From Rudanella paleaurantiibacter (lineage in GTDB: Bacteria > Bacteroidota > Bacteroidia > Cytophagales > Spirosomataceae), in contig NZ_WELI01000010.1 of the NCBI RefSeq assembly GCF_009184635.1, positions 184,261 through 248,260 on the forward strand: 64,000 nt of DNA, given 5' to 3'. A program made the position numbers and the translations under genes. The first letter of the stretch is position 1. Each line of letters begins with the position of its first letter. Positions 24,847 through 34,191 of this stretch are shown one piece after another. Below the pieces are notes generated by a model. It saw nothing but the letters and a program-made list of their open reading frames with translations. It made no database searches and was not told where the DNA came from.

Positions 24847-27042
24847 ATGTCTGAGCTGTCCAAAACGCTGGGATTGTTGAGGCCGTTTGTGCGGGGCCTG
24901 CCGCTGATTGTGGTGGGCATGGGGCTGAGCCTCTTTGCCGCCAATCGGTACCTCGGCTACGCAACGCCTATGTACGAGAGCATGGCGAAGATAAAGCTGG
25001 CCGACGTAAGCGAAGGAACCCCAAGCGCCAACCTGTACAAGGATTTTGATGTGTTTGTGAGTACCAATAAGATTCTGGCCGAAGTCGAGCTGCTGAAATC
25101 GAACGTGTTGCTCCGAAAGGCATTGGCCCCGCTCGATCTGAGTGTGACTATCCGGCGGGTGGGCAACCTGCGTAAAGCCGACCTGTACGGTCAGTCGCCG
25201 GTGCGGATTTCGGCGGGTTTCACCGATCCGGCCCTGTACAATCTGCCGTTTGGCCTGACCGTGTACCGCGATTCGTTGCTCACAATTACCCTGCCCAACG
25301 GGAAAACGGTGCCCTGCGAACTCAACCGGGTGGTGCATATCGAGGGCGGCACGCTGTACATCGGTCGGAATGAGGCCGTGCTGGCAGCCCGCCCCAATCT
25401 GGTGCTGAACGACCGGTACGAGTTTATGGTCCGAACCCCCGAAAGCGTGGTGGAGTCGGTGATGGCTGACCTCGACGTGATGGCCATGGACAAGGATATT
25501 CCGGTGTTACGGATCAGCTACAAAAGCTCGGTGCCCCAGAAAGCGGCCGATGTGGTCAATGGCATTGCTGCGGCTTACATTGCCGATGGGGTAGAGGATC
25601 GGTTCCGGGCGGCCGACACCACCTCTGGTTTCCTGAATAGAGAGCTGACCCACTACCGTGACCGGCTCACGGCGAGTGAGCGGGCCATTGAAGACTATCG
25701 CAATGCCAAAAACATCATCAACATCCGGCAGGAAACCGAAACAGACCTTCGGAAAATTGCTGATCTGAAAAAACAACTGTCGAGCGTCCACATGAATGTT
25801 CTGGCCATCGACAGCCTCAATAAGTCGCTTCGGCGTAACCCTGATTTTCTGAAAACAGCCCCCAACTTCGAGGCTTTCACCGATCTGCTCTCAACCGAGA
25901 TCGTGAAGAAAATGAAGCAGTTGCAGGGCGATCGGCGCGATCTGCTGGTGCGTTACACCCCCGACCATGAAAAGGTGCGGTTGGTGGATACCCAGATTCA
26001 GGACCTGGCCGATTACATGCGCGAGAGCATCAACAATACGCTCGTGAATCAGCAGATCAAATACCGTGATCTAAACCGAACCATCGAAGAGGCCGAAGCT
26101 GCTTTTGTGGGCTTGCCTACCAAAGAAAAGACAATGACCGTGCTGGAGCGCAACTTCAGCCTCGACGAGCAGATTTACCGGTTTCTGCACCAAAAACGGA
26201 CTGAGGCCGACATTGCCCGGGCGGCTACGATCTCGTTTCACCGGGTTATTACGGAAGGCAAAGTGCCCCGCACGCCCGTATCGCCCAACCCAACATTGAT
26301 TAAGGTGCTGGCTGGTTTTCTGAGCCTGCTGAGCGCGGTGATCGTGATTTACGGGGTCCATTTTCTTAAAGCCCGGGTCGATTCGGAGACGGTGATTCAG
26401 AAAAATTCCGATACGCCCGTGGTGGCTTCGGTGCCTCGCCTGACCAAACGGGGGCAGTCGGAGCTGTTGTTTCGGCAGTGGTCCCTGCACATGGACATAC
26501 GGGAATGGTTACAGCCCGGCTCGGTAGTGGTGGTGTCGTCGTTCGATCCGCTCGAAGGCAAACGCACCATTACCAAGGGGCTGGCCCGCGCCCTGGTGAA
26601 CCTCGGTAAAACCGTGTTGGTCGTCGATGCCGACGGTACCCTGCCCGAACTGAGCGGTTGGTCGGCTCTGGAATACGTGAACCTGCCTAAAACCGGGCAG
26701 GACTGGCAGCGGCCGATTGGCTGGCACCCCATGCTGGCCGATTGGCGGAGCCGGTTCGACGTGGTGCTGGTCAAAAATGCGGCCATCGCCCACGAGTCGG
26801 CCGGGGCCATGCTGATGGCGTCGGCTACGCTGAACCTGATGCTGCTTGACAGCCGACGCACGCGGCAGGACCGCATTAGTGAGGCCGATTTGCTGCGCGA
26901 TTCGCTCCGGTTGCCCAATCTGCAATTTGTGCTCAACCGGGCGGGCTACATGCCGTCGCTTCTCCGCGAACTACTCGAAGGAATCGTTCGGCGTAGTCGG
27001 CCCATGCTCCCGGCTACCGAACCCAAATCGTTGCCCGCATGA
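24847..27042 (+). CDS. Wzc-like polysaccharide co-polymerase with degenerate kinase domain
   Basis: A 731-residue protein with Wzz-type membrane segments near residues 15-35 and about 490-510 and a long periplasmic coiled-coil region between. The cytoplasmic C-terminal part resembles a bacterial tyrosine kinase but is degraded: the Walker A region reads DPLEGKRTITKG (Gly571, Lys572, Arg573), with Arg where Ser/Thr should bind Mg2+. The Walker B aspartate position reads FDVVLVKNAA (Lys643). Walker A' (VLVVDADG) remains. There is no C-terminal tyrosine cluster. It probably sets chain length and links pore to synthase without kinase activity. Confidence 0.87.
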   Translation: MSELSKTLGLLRPFVRGLPLIVVGMGLSLFAANRYLGYATPMYESMAKIKLADVSEGTPSANLYKDFDVFVSTNKILAEVELLKSNVLLRKALAPLDLSVTIRRVGNLRKADLYGQSPVRISAGFTDPALYNLPFGLTVYRDSLLTITLPNGKTVPCELNRVVHIEGGTLYIGRNEAVLAARPNLVLNDRYEFMVRTPESVVESVMADLDVMAMDKDIPVLRISYKSSVPQKAADVVNGIAAAYIADGVEDRFRAADTTSGFLNRELTHYRDRLTASERAIEDYRNAKNIINIRQETETDLRKIADLKKQLSSVHMNVLAIDSLNKSLRRNPDFLKTAPNFEAFTDLLSTEIVKKMKQLQGDRRDLLVRYTPDHEKVRLVDTQIQDLADYMRESINNTLVNQQIKYRDLNRTIEEAEAAFVGLPTKEKTMTVLERNFSLDEQIYRFLHQKRTEADIARAATISFHRVITEGKVPRTPVSPNPTLIKVLAGFLSLLSAVIVIYGVHFLKARVDSETVIQKNSDTPVVASVPRLTKRGQSELLFRQWSLHMDIREWLQPGSVVVVSSFDPLEGKRTITKGLARALVNLGKTVLVVDADGTLPELSGWSALEYVNLPKTGQDWQRPIGWHPMLADWRSRFDVVLVKNAAIAHESAGAMLMASATLNLMLLDSRRTRQDRISEADLLRDSLRLPNLQFVLNRAGYMPSLLRELLEGIVRRSRPMLPATEPKSLPA

Positions 27043-28331
27043 TAGTCCGCCGTCTGATACCGCTTTTTACGTCCGAAAAAGGACTGGTCCTGACCGATCA
27101 GGTGGTGGTCAGTGGGTCGGCGTTTGCTACCAACCTGTTGCTGGCGCAGGCGCTCGGCCCGGTGGCTTACGGGCGTTACTCAGCCGTAGTGCTGGCGCAG
27201 TTGTTTCTGCTTTCGCTCCAACAGGCGGCTGGCAGCGGCCTCTATCAGGTGGTGTGGCCAAGCCTGCCCGAGGCCGACAAAAAGCCCTACACCGACGGGC
27301 TATTGTACGCACAACTGGGCTGGCTGGTAGGCCTGCTGGCGCTGGCGGGCCTGGCTAATGGGCTGTGGTCGGGCGGTCTGCCGGGCTTTGGTCCGGCGGA
27401 ACTGGGGGCGGCTGTGGTGGCTACGGGCTTGTATCTGTTGCAGGATTTCGTCCGAAAAACCCTGCTGGCACAGCAACGGGCGGGGCAGGCACTCTGGCTC
27501 GATGCCCTCACCAACGCGGGCCAACTGGCCGGGCTGGTCTGGTTTCGGGTGCAGGGCGGCCTGTCGTTGTCGGTGGCGCTCTGGCTGGTGGGGCTCACGT
27601 TTCTGCCCTCGGTAGGGCTGGGTATCTGGTGGCTCCGGCCGGCCCGCCCGCACTCCGCCGATCTGGCTCGGGTCGGGCAGGAACACCGGCAACAGGGTGG
27701 CTGGATGTTGCTCTCGGCCCTGACGCAATGGCTGGCTGGTAACTTTCTCCTTGTAGCGGGCGGCTGGTGGCTGGGCGCTGCGGCCCTGGGTGCCCTTCGG
27801 CTGGCGCAGTACGTGTTTGGCCTGCTCAACGTGGGGTTGCAGGCGCTCGAAAGTTACGTGGCTCCACGGGCGGCCCAACTGGCTCACCAACCCGCCCAGT
27901 TGGTCGGGTATCTGGGGGCTATACTCCGCAAAAGTGGGCTGGCTATGGTGCCCGTGCTGGTGGGGCTGGTGCTCGGAGCTGAGCCCCTGCTGGTGCTGGC
28001 AGGCGGTGCCGACTACCAACCGTTTGCGTACGTCGTGTACGGGTTGGCGTTAGTGTACGTGCTGGTGGTATTGGGCTACCCGATTCGGATACTGCTCCGG
28101 GTGCGGCAGCTGGCCAAACATTACTTTATCGGGTATGCGCTGGCCACGGCTCTCAACCTGGCTTCTGCATCCTGGCTGATTCGCGAGCATGGCCTGAAGG
28201 GCGTTCTGGCGGGCCTTTTTCTGACGCAGGCGGTGCTTATCGGGTACTGGCTGCTGGTGTTACATCATTCTGGATTATTCACATGGAAATCATTCACCTT
28301 ATTCTCGGCAAAGCCAATCCGGCCCGAATGA
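27039..28331 (+). CDS. Polysaccharide flippase (Wzx-like, MATE/MOP superfamily)
   Basis: A 430-residue, highly hydrophobic protein with roughly 12 membrane spans and few charged loops. The N-terminal pattern LTDQVVVSGSAFATNLLLAQALGPVAYGRYS is typical of oligosaccharide flippases. It would move lipid-linked repeat units across the inner membrane. The start overlaps the Wzc-like stop (ATGA). Its end overlaps the next glycosyltransferase by 49 bp, in another frame. Very high GC and Leu/Ala/Gly content. Confidence 0.85.
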   Translation: MIVRRLIPLFTSEKGLVLTDQVVVSGSAFATNLLLAQALGPVAYGRYSAVVLAQLFLLSLQQAAGSGLYQVVWPSLPEADKKPYTDGLLYAQLGWLVGLLALAGLANGLWSGGLPGFGPAELGAAVVATGLYLLQDFVRKTLLAQQRAGQALWLDALTNAGQLAGLVWFRVQGGLSLSVALWLVGLTFLPSVGLGIWWLRPARPHSADLARVGQEHRQQGGWMLLSALTQWLAGNFLLVAGGWWLGAAALGALRLAQYVFGLLNVGLQALESYVAPRAAQLAHQPAQLVGYLGAILRKSGLAMVPVLVGLVLGAEPLLVLAGGADYQPFAYVVYGLALVYVLVVLGYPIRILLRVRQLAKHYFIGYALATALNLASASWLIREHGLKGVLAGLFLTQAVLIGYWLLVLHHSGLFTWKSFTLFSAKPIRPE

Positions 28332-29410
28332 ACGGGGTCAACAAAGTGGTGCATGAGCTGGCTACCCAACAGCAACAGGCCGGGATGGCTGTGGAGGTTT
28401 GGGGGTTTACGGCGCATATGGTGCACAACTACCCGGAGCGAGTCTACAAAACCCGACTGTTTGAAGCGAGCCCGAACCCGTTTCGGGTGGGTCAATCGTG
28501 GAAAGAGGCCATGCTGGCCCGCCGGGGTGAGGTGATTGTGCAGCTGCACGGTGGGTTTGTACCCCGGTTTTATGCGGCCGCGCGGTTTCTGCAACAGCAT
28601 CATATTCCGTACCTGATTACCCCCCACGGGAACTACAACTGGCACGCGCTCCAGCGCAATTTCTTTCAGAAGAAGCTGTATTTCCGCCTGTTCGAGAGCC
28701 GATTGCTGGCCGGAGCCGGGGCTGTGCATATGCTGGGGCAAAGCGAAGTAGATGGACTGCAACGCCTGTACCCGAACCAGAAATCGGTCATGGTGCCCTA
28801 CGGATACAACGCCATGCCTGAGCGGATCACCCACGATACCGGCACGTTTACGGTGGGGTTCTGTGGTCGGCTCGATATTGACCACAAAGGCATCGACCGG
28901 CTGATTGAAGGGTTTGCGGAGTTTGCCAAAACGGTGCCCTCGGCCCGGCTGTGGCTCATTGGCGACGGCCCCGACCGGCAACCCCTCGAAGATCTGGCCA
29001 ATCGGCTGGACCTGGGTGACTCGGTGAAATTCTGGGGTGGGCAATATGGCTCCGACAAGTTTGAGCTTCTCTACGGATGCAGCGTGTTTGTTCATGCGTC
29101 ACGCTACGAGGGGCTGCCGGTGTCGGTGCTCGAAGCCGCTTCGCTCGGAATCCCGTGCCTTGTCTCCGAAGCTACCAACCTCGCCAATGAAATACGAACC
29201 TACGAGGCCGGTTGGGTGGCCGGAGAAGGGACGCCCCCCGAAGTGACCGACGGACTGAATCGGTTGTATGCCCAATGGCTGATCGACGGACTTCGGCCCC
29301 TCGGGCAAAACGCCCGCCGAATGGTGCAGGAAGAGTTTAACTGGCCCCGCCAACTCGACCGATTGAACCAGCTCTACGAGAAAGTAATGAGCGAATGCGT
29401 AAATGAGTGA
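28283..29410 (+). CDS. Glycosyltransferase family 4
   Basis: A 375-residue GT-B fold enzyme. The N-terminal Rossmann region carries the acceptor-side motif GVNKVVHELA. The C-terminal GT4 region has TVGFCGRLDIDHKGIDRLIEGF, then HASRYEGLPVSVLEAASLGIP with the nucleotide-sugar-binding Glu-x7-Glu pattern. It transfers a sugar from a nucleotide donor to the lipid-linked repeat unit; specificity is not readable. It starts within the end of the flippase gene. Confidence 0.87.
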   Translation: MEIIHLILGKANPARMNGVNKVVHELATQQQQAGMAVEVWGFTAHMVHNYPERVYKTRLFEASPNPFRVGQSWKEAMLARRGEVIVQLHGGFVPRFYAAARFLQQHHIPYLITPHGNYNWHALQRNFFQKKLYFRLFESRLLAGAGAVHMLGQSEVDGLQRLYPNQKSVMVPYGYNAMPERITHDTGTFTVGFCGRLDIDHKGIDRLIEGFAEFAKTVPSARLWLIGDGPDRQPLEDLANRLDLGDSVKFWGGQYGSDKFELLYGCSVFVHASRYEGLPVSVLEAASLGIPCLVSEATNLANEIRTYEAGWVAGEGTPPEVTDGLNRLYAQWLIDGLRPLGQNARRMVQEEFNWPRQLDRLNQLYEKVMSECVNE

Positions 29411-29477
29411 ATGGGCGAGGCCATCCCCCACGTCAAACCTCGAACCAAAAACCAGCAACCCAAAACTATAAACCCCC

Positions 29478-30794
29478 ATGCCCTCCCTTGCGCCCGATCA
29501 TACCCGGTTTTTGCGGATGGTAAGCTTCTGGCTGACAATCATCCTGTTTGTGAAGCTGGGTGGATTCTTTACCTGGAGCAACAACATCGCCATTACGCGG
29601 GTGATCAAGGTTATCAGCCGGATTGCCATGACGGGTTCCATCTGGTACCTGTACCGGTCTATAATCGGGCGGGGGGCTATTGCTTCGTTTGGCTGGCAGC
29701 ACAGCCTGTCGCCCTTGCTCTATGGGGCGTACCTGTTGCTGGGATTTATCTCCATTCTGTGGTCTACCGATCCGGGGTACTCGGGTTTGCAGTGGTTTAT
29801 GGATTTCGAAGCGCTGGTGTTTTGCTACTATTTCATCGCCTGCTTTATCCTGATCGACTATTTTTTTGCCGGGAGTGCCGTCAAGATGTACCACGTTATT
29901 GGCAACGCGGTCATGATGATGATTGCCATTTTTCTGGTGGGTATGTACGTCGATCCCGACACGTTTTACCGGCTTACGCACGGGGGCGAAGAGGCCCGAC
30001 TGGGTGGTTTCATCATGAATCCCAATGAGTTGGGGATGCTTTGTGCCGTGGGGGTGTCGTGTTTTATTTTCAATTTTTACCGCAAACACCGGGTCGTCTG
30101 GACGGCCGTAAAAATCGGTTTGCTGCTGTGGGCTATTGTCCTGACGGGCTCCCGTTCGTCCACAATCGGCTGTCTGCTCATTGCGTTTTTTCATATCCGC
30201 CAGTCGTCCAACACCCGGCTCAAGATCCTCATGTACGCCGGGGCGTTGCTGGCCATTCCGGTGGCGGTAAACACACTCCTGATCAAAGAGCATGGCGGTG
30301 GCCTCGATGAGGTGATGAGCATGACTGGCCGGTTACCGTTCTGGCAGGCGCTACTTACCGAGGGACTGCCCAAAGCCCCGTTTTTCGGGTTCGGCTTCAT
30401 GCGGATTGCCAACACCGATTATTTCCAGGGCGAACACATTTTTACCTACGCGGCTAAAATGACGCACAACACCTTCATACAGGTGCTGATGAATCTGGGC
30501 TTTGTGGGCTTCGCCATTGTGGTGTTTCAACTGGTGTTCACCATCCGTGGCTTCATGCAGGTGGCCGAACGCGAAAAGAGCCTCATTTGCGTGGGGGTGC
30601 TTATTCCGATCATGATCAACTCGTTTACGGAGTTCGGCATTTTCGGCGAAACCAACTACGGTATCCTGTTTTACCAACTCCTCATTTTCTACATCAGCCT
30701 CTCGATAAACCCGCGGCTTACCCCCCGCGAAAAGCTTTTCCTGTTCCGACGAAGGCCGGAATTAAAGAGCGAAAGAGCGGGGCGAGTAGCCTGA
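29478..30794 (+). CDS. O-antigen ligase/polymerase family membrane protein (Wzy-like)
   Basis: A 438-residue protein with about 10-12 membrane spans. The large periplasmic loop region contains GSRSSTIGCLL and then MSMTGRLPFWQALL, typical of the Wzy_C/O-antigen ligase family, followed by GFGFMRIANTDYFQGEHIF and MTHNTFIQVLMNLGFVG, where the conserved His of this family sits. In this cluster it is the likely polymerase of the exopolysaccharide; a WaaL-type ligase is less likely because a flippase and co-polymerase are adjacent. Confidence 0.85.
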   Translation: MPSLAPDHTRFLRMVSFWLTIILFVKLGGFFTWSNNIAITRVIKVISRIAMTGSIWYLYRSIIGRGAIASFGWQHSLSPLLYGAYLLLGFISILWSTDPGYSGLQWFMDFEALVFCYYFIACFILIDYFFAGSAVKMYHVIGNAVMMMIAIFLVGMYVDPDTFYRLTHGGEEARLGGFIMNPNELGMLCAVGVSCFIFNFYRKHRVVWTAVKIGLLLWAIVLTGSRSSTIGCLLIAFFHIRQSSNTRLKILMYAGALLAIPVAVNTLLIKEHGGGLDEVMSMTGRLPFWQALLTEGLPKAPFFGFGFMRIANTDYFQGEHIFTYAAKMTHNTFIQVLMNLGFVGFAIVVFQLVFTIRGFMQVAEREKSLICVGVLIPIMINSFTEFGIFGETNYGILFYQLLIFYISLSINPRLTPREKLFLFRRRPELKSERAGRVA

Positions 30795-30866
30795 AAGAGT
30801 GCGGCCCGGCGATCCGGCTAGTGGGTGGTATAAAGTCTTTGAAATTAAGTGAATGGACAATGCCCC

Positions 30867-31040
30867 CTCAGTACTGGACATTAGACCTCCCTACAGAATG
30901 GTAATAAGTCTAACGCCCAGTGTCTGAAGTCCGAAGGTCCAGAAGTGAAGAATGTACTATAAATGAGGTTCATTCTGTTGATTGTCAGATTATTAGTTAC
31001 CGTTCTGTATTGTGCATCATACACTATACATTCGATTTTG
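30867..31040. repeat. Adjacent family C and family A short-word repeats
   Basis: 30867-30947 holds CAGTACTGGACATTAGAC followed by GTCTAACGCCCAGTGTCTGAAG-type words (family C). 30948-31040 holds GAATGTACTATAAATGAGG, a core TTGATTGTCAG, and CATCATACACTATACATTC words (family A). They lie in the gap before the three-module protein gene. Confidence 0.7.
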
Positions 31041-31051
31041 TCCTGGTACTT

Positions 31052-33466
31052 ATGAATGAATATCGCTACGCGTCAGATGTGAGCCGGTTACAGGCCGGGT
31101 TGGGTCGGTTGGGTGTCCCGCTGGCTGCGGTTCGGTCGGCGACCCATTCGGAGCCGTTGCCCTGTCAGTTGTTCCGCAACCCCGACGGCACCATCCGTTG
31201 GTTGTGGCCGGCCGGGGCTAAGTCGCCCCATTTTCTCCGGTTTTACCATCCGGGTGGGGTACGGGGGCGCCTGTTTGTGCGCGTAACCCAAATCCTGTTC
31301 CGTTGGGGGCTGGGTCGGCTGGTTGCGCACGAACCGATCACGTTGTACACCACACCCACGGGTGCCCAATGGTTGCGGCAACGGGCTGAGCGGTGGGCGT
31401 TGTTCACCGGAACGGCCGGACCCAATCGTAAGCTGGTGATTTGGTATAACGACGGTCAGGCTGCGGGTGGGTTTGTCAAAATTGCCCTGGCGCCCCCGGC
31501 TGTGTGCAACTTACGTCGCGAAGCGCGGGCACTCCGTCGGGTGCAGGCACAACCGTTCCAACAAGTCGATGTTCCCCAACTGCTGGGCTACCGGCAGGGT
31601 GTGCTCGTGCAGGAAGACATGGGCGCGACGCCATCCCGCCCGGCCGGTTCATTTACCGATTTGCCAGTGGCCGGGCTCACCGAACTGCTTCATCGCGACT
31701 GGCAGCAGCAGCCCCTGCGCGACACCGTTTTCTGGCAACAGACCCGCCAACGGCTGGCCCGGTTGCGCGACCGCAACGACGCACGGCTGCCTGTCAGTCT
31801 CATTGACAAGCTCGACCGGCTCATGGGTAGTCTCGACGACCGGCAATTCGTACCGGTGGCGTCGGCACATGGCGATTTCACGCCCTGGAACGTGATGGTA
31901 CGTGACCATCGGCTGTGTGTGTTCGACTGGGAGTTGCAGCACGACGCCCTGCCGGGTTGGTACGATCTGTTTCATTATGTGTATCAGTCGGCTATCCTGG
32001 TGGGAAACCGGGGCTACGGAGCTATTCGGCGGGAGGTGGACGCCCTGCTGAGCCGCCCCGAATGGCAACCCGCGGGCGATGCCTACGACCTGGATACCGA
32101 GGAAGCCGAAATGCTTTACCTCATCTACACGGTCACGTACTACTTGGGCGTGTACAGTGAGCAAACCGACTGGCATGGGCAGATTCACTGGCTCCTCCAG
32201 ACCTGGAACGACGCCTTGACCTACTGGCTCCACCGGCGGCACGTACTGGCCGACCGGCAATTGCTTCTGTACGATCTGGCGTTCTGGTTGCACGGTCGGC
32301 CCCATGCCGCGCTCAAGTTCACCCATCGGCAACTGATCGACCTGCCTGAGTCATCGGATCTGGATTTGTGTTTACCCCAACTGGAGGCCACCCGGCTGAC
32401 TGATTATTTACAGAAACACCCGCTCTGGGAGCAGGGCGTGGTGGAGTCACGCAGTTTTATGGCGCAGCTTCATGTTCAGTGCCCCGACCGGACCCGGCTG
32501 CACATTGATCTGCTTTGGCGATTCAAGCGGAAACAAATCGAATTCATGAATGCCGGGCCGGTCTGGGAGCAGGCTACCACCGCGCCCCACGGTCTCAATT
32601 TACCCCGTAACGAACACGCTATGCAATTCATTCAACGGTTTTACCGGCTCAACAAGGCACCCATCCCCGAGCGGTATCAGAGGCTGTACGGCGCATCAGA
32701 GGCTACCATGACGGCGACCGATGAGCTGATGCAAATCCGGCAGATGCCCCAAAACCGGGGTTGGCGGGGGCTGTTCAACCGGATCAATTACGCGGCCGAT
32801 ACACTTAGTTCGTTCCGGCCCCGGCGGGGGCTGGTGGTCACGTTCAGCGGAGTCGACGGGGCCGGAAAATCGACCGTGATTGAGCAAACCCGGTATCAGA
32901 TCGAGAAGCGATTGCGGCACCGCGTGGTGGTGCTGCGGCACCGGCCGTCGGTATTGCCAATTCTGAGTGCCTGGAAATACGGCAAGCAGCAGGCCGAACA
33001 ACGGGCGGCCGACACCCTGCCCCGGCAGGGTACCAACCAAAGTCGGTTGTCGTCGCTGTTACGGTTTGGGTACTACTACGCCGACTACCTGTTCGGGCAG
33101 TTTTACATTCAGGTGAAGTACGTATGGCGGGGCTACATTGTTCTGTACGATCGGTACTACTTCGATTTTATCAACGACGGTCGCCGGAGCAACATCAACC
33201 TGCCCAAGGGCTTAGCCCGCCGGTTGTACAGTCTGTTGCTCAAGCCCCGGCTCAATGTGTTTCTCTACGCCCCGGCCGACGAAATTCTGCGCCGGAAACA
33301 GGAACTCGACGCGGCCACCATCACCGAACTGACGGATCAATATCTGCAACTGTTCAGCGAGTTGCAGGAGCGGTACCCGTCGTCGGAGTACCTGCCCGTG
33401 CTCAACCGGCAATTACCCCGCACCATCCGTCTGATTATCGACCGTATTCAAACCTATTCGTTATGA
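31052..33466 (+). CDS. Three-module protein: APH-like kinase + nucleotidyltransferase-like + thymidylate kinase-like
   Basis: About 804 residues from the ATG at 31052; the frame reaches back to 30920 through a repeat. Module 1 (about 110-400) is an aminoglycoside/choline-kinase-like fold: Lys143 (FVKIA), Glu157 (RREARAL), the catalytic loop HGDFTPWN (His273, Asp275, Asn280) and metal Asp292 (VFDWE). Module 2 (about 415-560) has a nucleotidyltransferase signature, SSDLDLCL (Asp436, Asp438) with Asp486 in LHIDLLW. Module 3 (about 590-804) is a P-loop kinase of the thymidylate kinase type, GVDGAGKST (600-608) with the DRYYFDF motif. All key residues are kept. It sits inside the exopolysaccharide operon and overlaps the acyltransferase gene (ATGA). 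Substrates are unknown. Confidence 0.8.
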   Translation: MNEYRYASDVSRLQAGLGRLGVPLAAVRSATHSEPLPCQLFRNPDGTIRWLWPAGAKSPHFLRFYHPGGVRGRLFVRVTQILFRWGLGRLVAHEPITLYTTPTGAQWLRQRAERWALFTGTAGPNRKLVIWYNDGQAAGGFVKIALAPPAVCNLRREARALRRVQAQPFQQVDVPQLLGYRQGVLVQEDMGATPSRPAGSFTDLPVAGLTELLHRDWQQQPLRDTVFWQQTRQRLARLRDRNDARLPVSLIDKLDRLMGSLDDRQFVPVASAHGDFTPWNVMVRDHRLCVFDWELQHDALPGWYDLFHYVYQSAILVGNRGYGAIRREVDALLSRPEWQPAGDAYDLDTEEAEMLYLIYTVTYYLGVYSEQTDWHGQIHWLLQTWNDALTYWLHRRHVLADRQLLLYDLAFWLHGRPHAALKFTHRQLIDLPESSDLDLCLPQLEATRLTDYLQKHPLWEQGVVESRSFMAQLHVQCPDRTRLHIDLLWRFKRKQIEFMNAGPVWEQATTAPHGLNLPRNEHAMQFIQRFYRLNKAPIPERYQRLYGASEATMTATDELMQIRQMPQNRGWRGLFNRINYAADTLSSFRPRRGLVVTFSGVDGAGKSTVIEQTRYQIEKRLRHRVVVLRHRPSVLPILSAWKYGKQQAEQRAADTLPRQGTNQSRLSSLLRFGYYYADYLFGQFYIQVKYVWRGYIVLYDRYYFDFINDGRRSNINLPKGLARRLYSLLLKPRLNVFLYAPADEILRRKQELDAATITELTDQYLQLFSELQERYPSSEYLPVLNRQLPRTIRLIIDRIQTYSL

Positions 33467-34191
33467 TCAGTTCTGTACTCGAACGGTTAATCCGGCTCCG
33501 TAACCCGCAGTTCCGGTTTTCAAGCGCCCTGGGGCTGGGGGTAATCGCGTCGTTCGGTCTGCAACAGCTGGGTGCGCTGGCTCGCGGAGGGCGTGTGCTG
33601 CTATGGGGCCGAACACCCCGGTGGATGCTGCGGGGCCGGGGCGTCCGGTTTTTTAACCTCGCTCAGATTCGCTGGGGTCGGTTTCTGAAGCTGGGCGATG
33701 GGGTGTATTGTTCGGCCCTGAGCACCGGGGGGATCTGGCTCGGCGATGGGGTGAGCATCGGGGCGTTTAGCCGACTGATTGTGTCGACAACGCTCGACAA
33801 CCCCGGCGAGTACATTCGGATTGGCAACCGGGTGGGTATTGGCGAGTTTGCGTATCTGGGCGGGGCCGGGGGGCTCAGTATCGGCGATGACTGCATTATC
33901 GGGCAGTATTTCAGCTGCCACCCCGAAAATCACCGATTCGACGACCCAACGGTGCCGATTCGGTTGCAGGGCGTCGACCGGCTGCCCATTCAGATCGGGT
34001 CCGACTGCTGGATTGGCAGCAAGGTTACGGTGCTCAGTGGGGTTACGCTCGGGTCGGGCTGCGTGGTGGCGGCTGGGGCTGTGGTAACCCGGAGTTTTCC
34101 GGCAAACAGCCTGATTGGTGGGGTACCGGCCCGGCTTATTCGGTCGCGGGTGCCGGCAGAGGGTGTTCCATCTAACCCGGTACAGGCATGA
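33463..34191 (+). CDS. Hexapeptide-repeat (left-handed beta-helix) acyltransferase
   Basis: About 242 residues from the ATG at 33463, which overlaps the previous stop; a longer out-of-context frame from 33124 is rejected. The C-terminal two thirds show hexapeptide repeats (IGNRVGIGEFAYLG, IGDDCIIGQYF, IGSDCWIGSKVTVLSGVTLG) ending with the classical AAGAVVTRSFPANSLIGGVPARLI. A candidate catalytic His is in HPENHRF. Such enzymes O-acetylate sugars of exopolysaccharide in the cytoplasm. The N-terminal 60 residues are basic and may contact the membrane. Confidence 0.86.
   Translation: MISSVLERLIRLRNPQFRFSSALGLGVIASFGLQQLGALARGGRVLLWGRTPRWMLRGRGVRFFNLAQIRWGRFLKLGDGVYCSALSTGGIWLGDGVSIGAFSRLIVSTTLDNPGEYIRIGNRVGIGEFAYLGGAGGLSIGDDCIIGQYFSCHPENHRFDDPTVPIRLQGVDRLPIQIGSDCWIGSKVTVLSGVTLGSGCVVAAGAVVTRSFPANSLIGGVPARLIRSRVPAEGVPSNPVQA

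Noticed and set aside
30920..31051. N-terminal extension of the three-module protein
   Set aside because: The extra 44 codons are encoded by family A repeat DNA and show no conserved feature; ATG at 31052 is a better start.
33124..33462. Long N-terminal extension of the hexapeptide acyltransferase
   Set aside because: It overlaps the thymidylate-kinase-like module in another frame; the ATG at 33463 gives the usual ATGA coupling.
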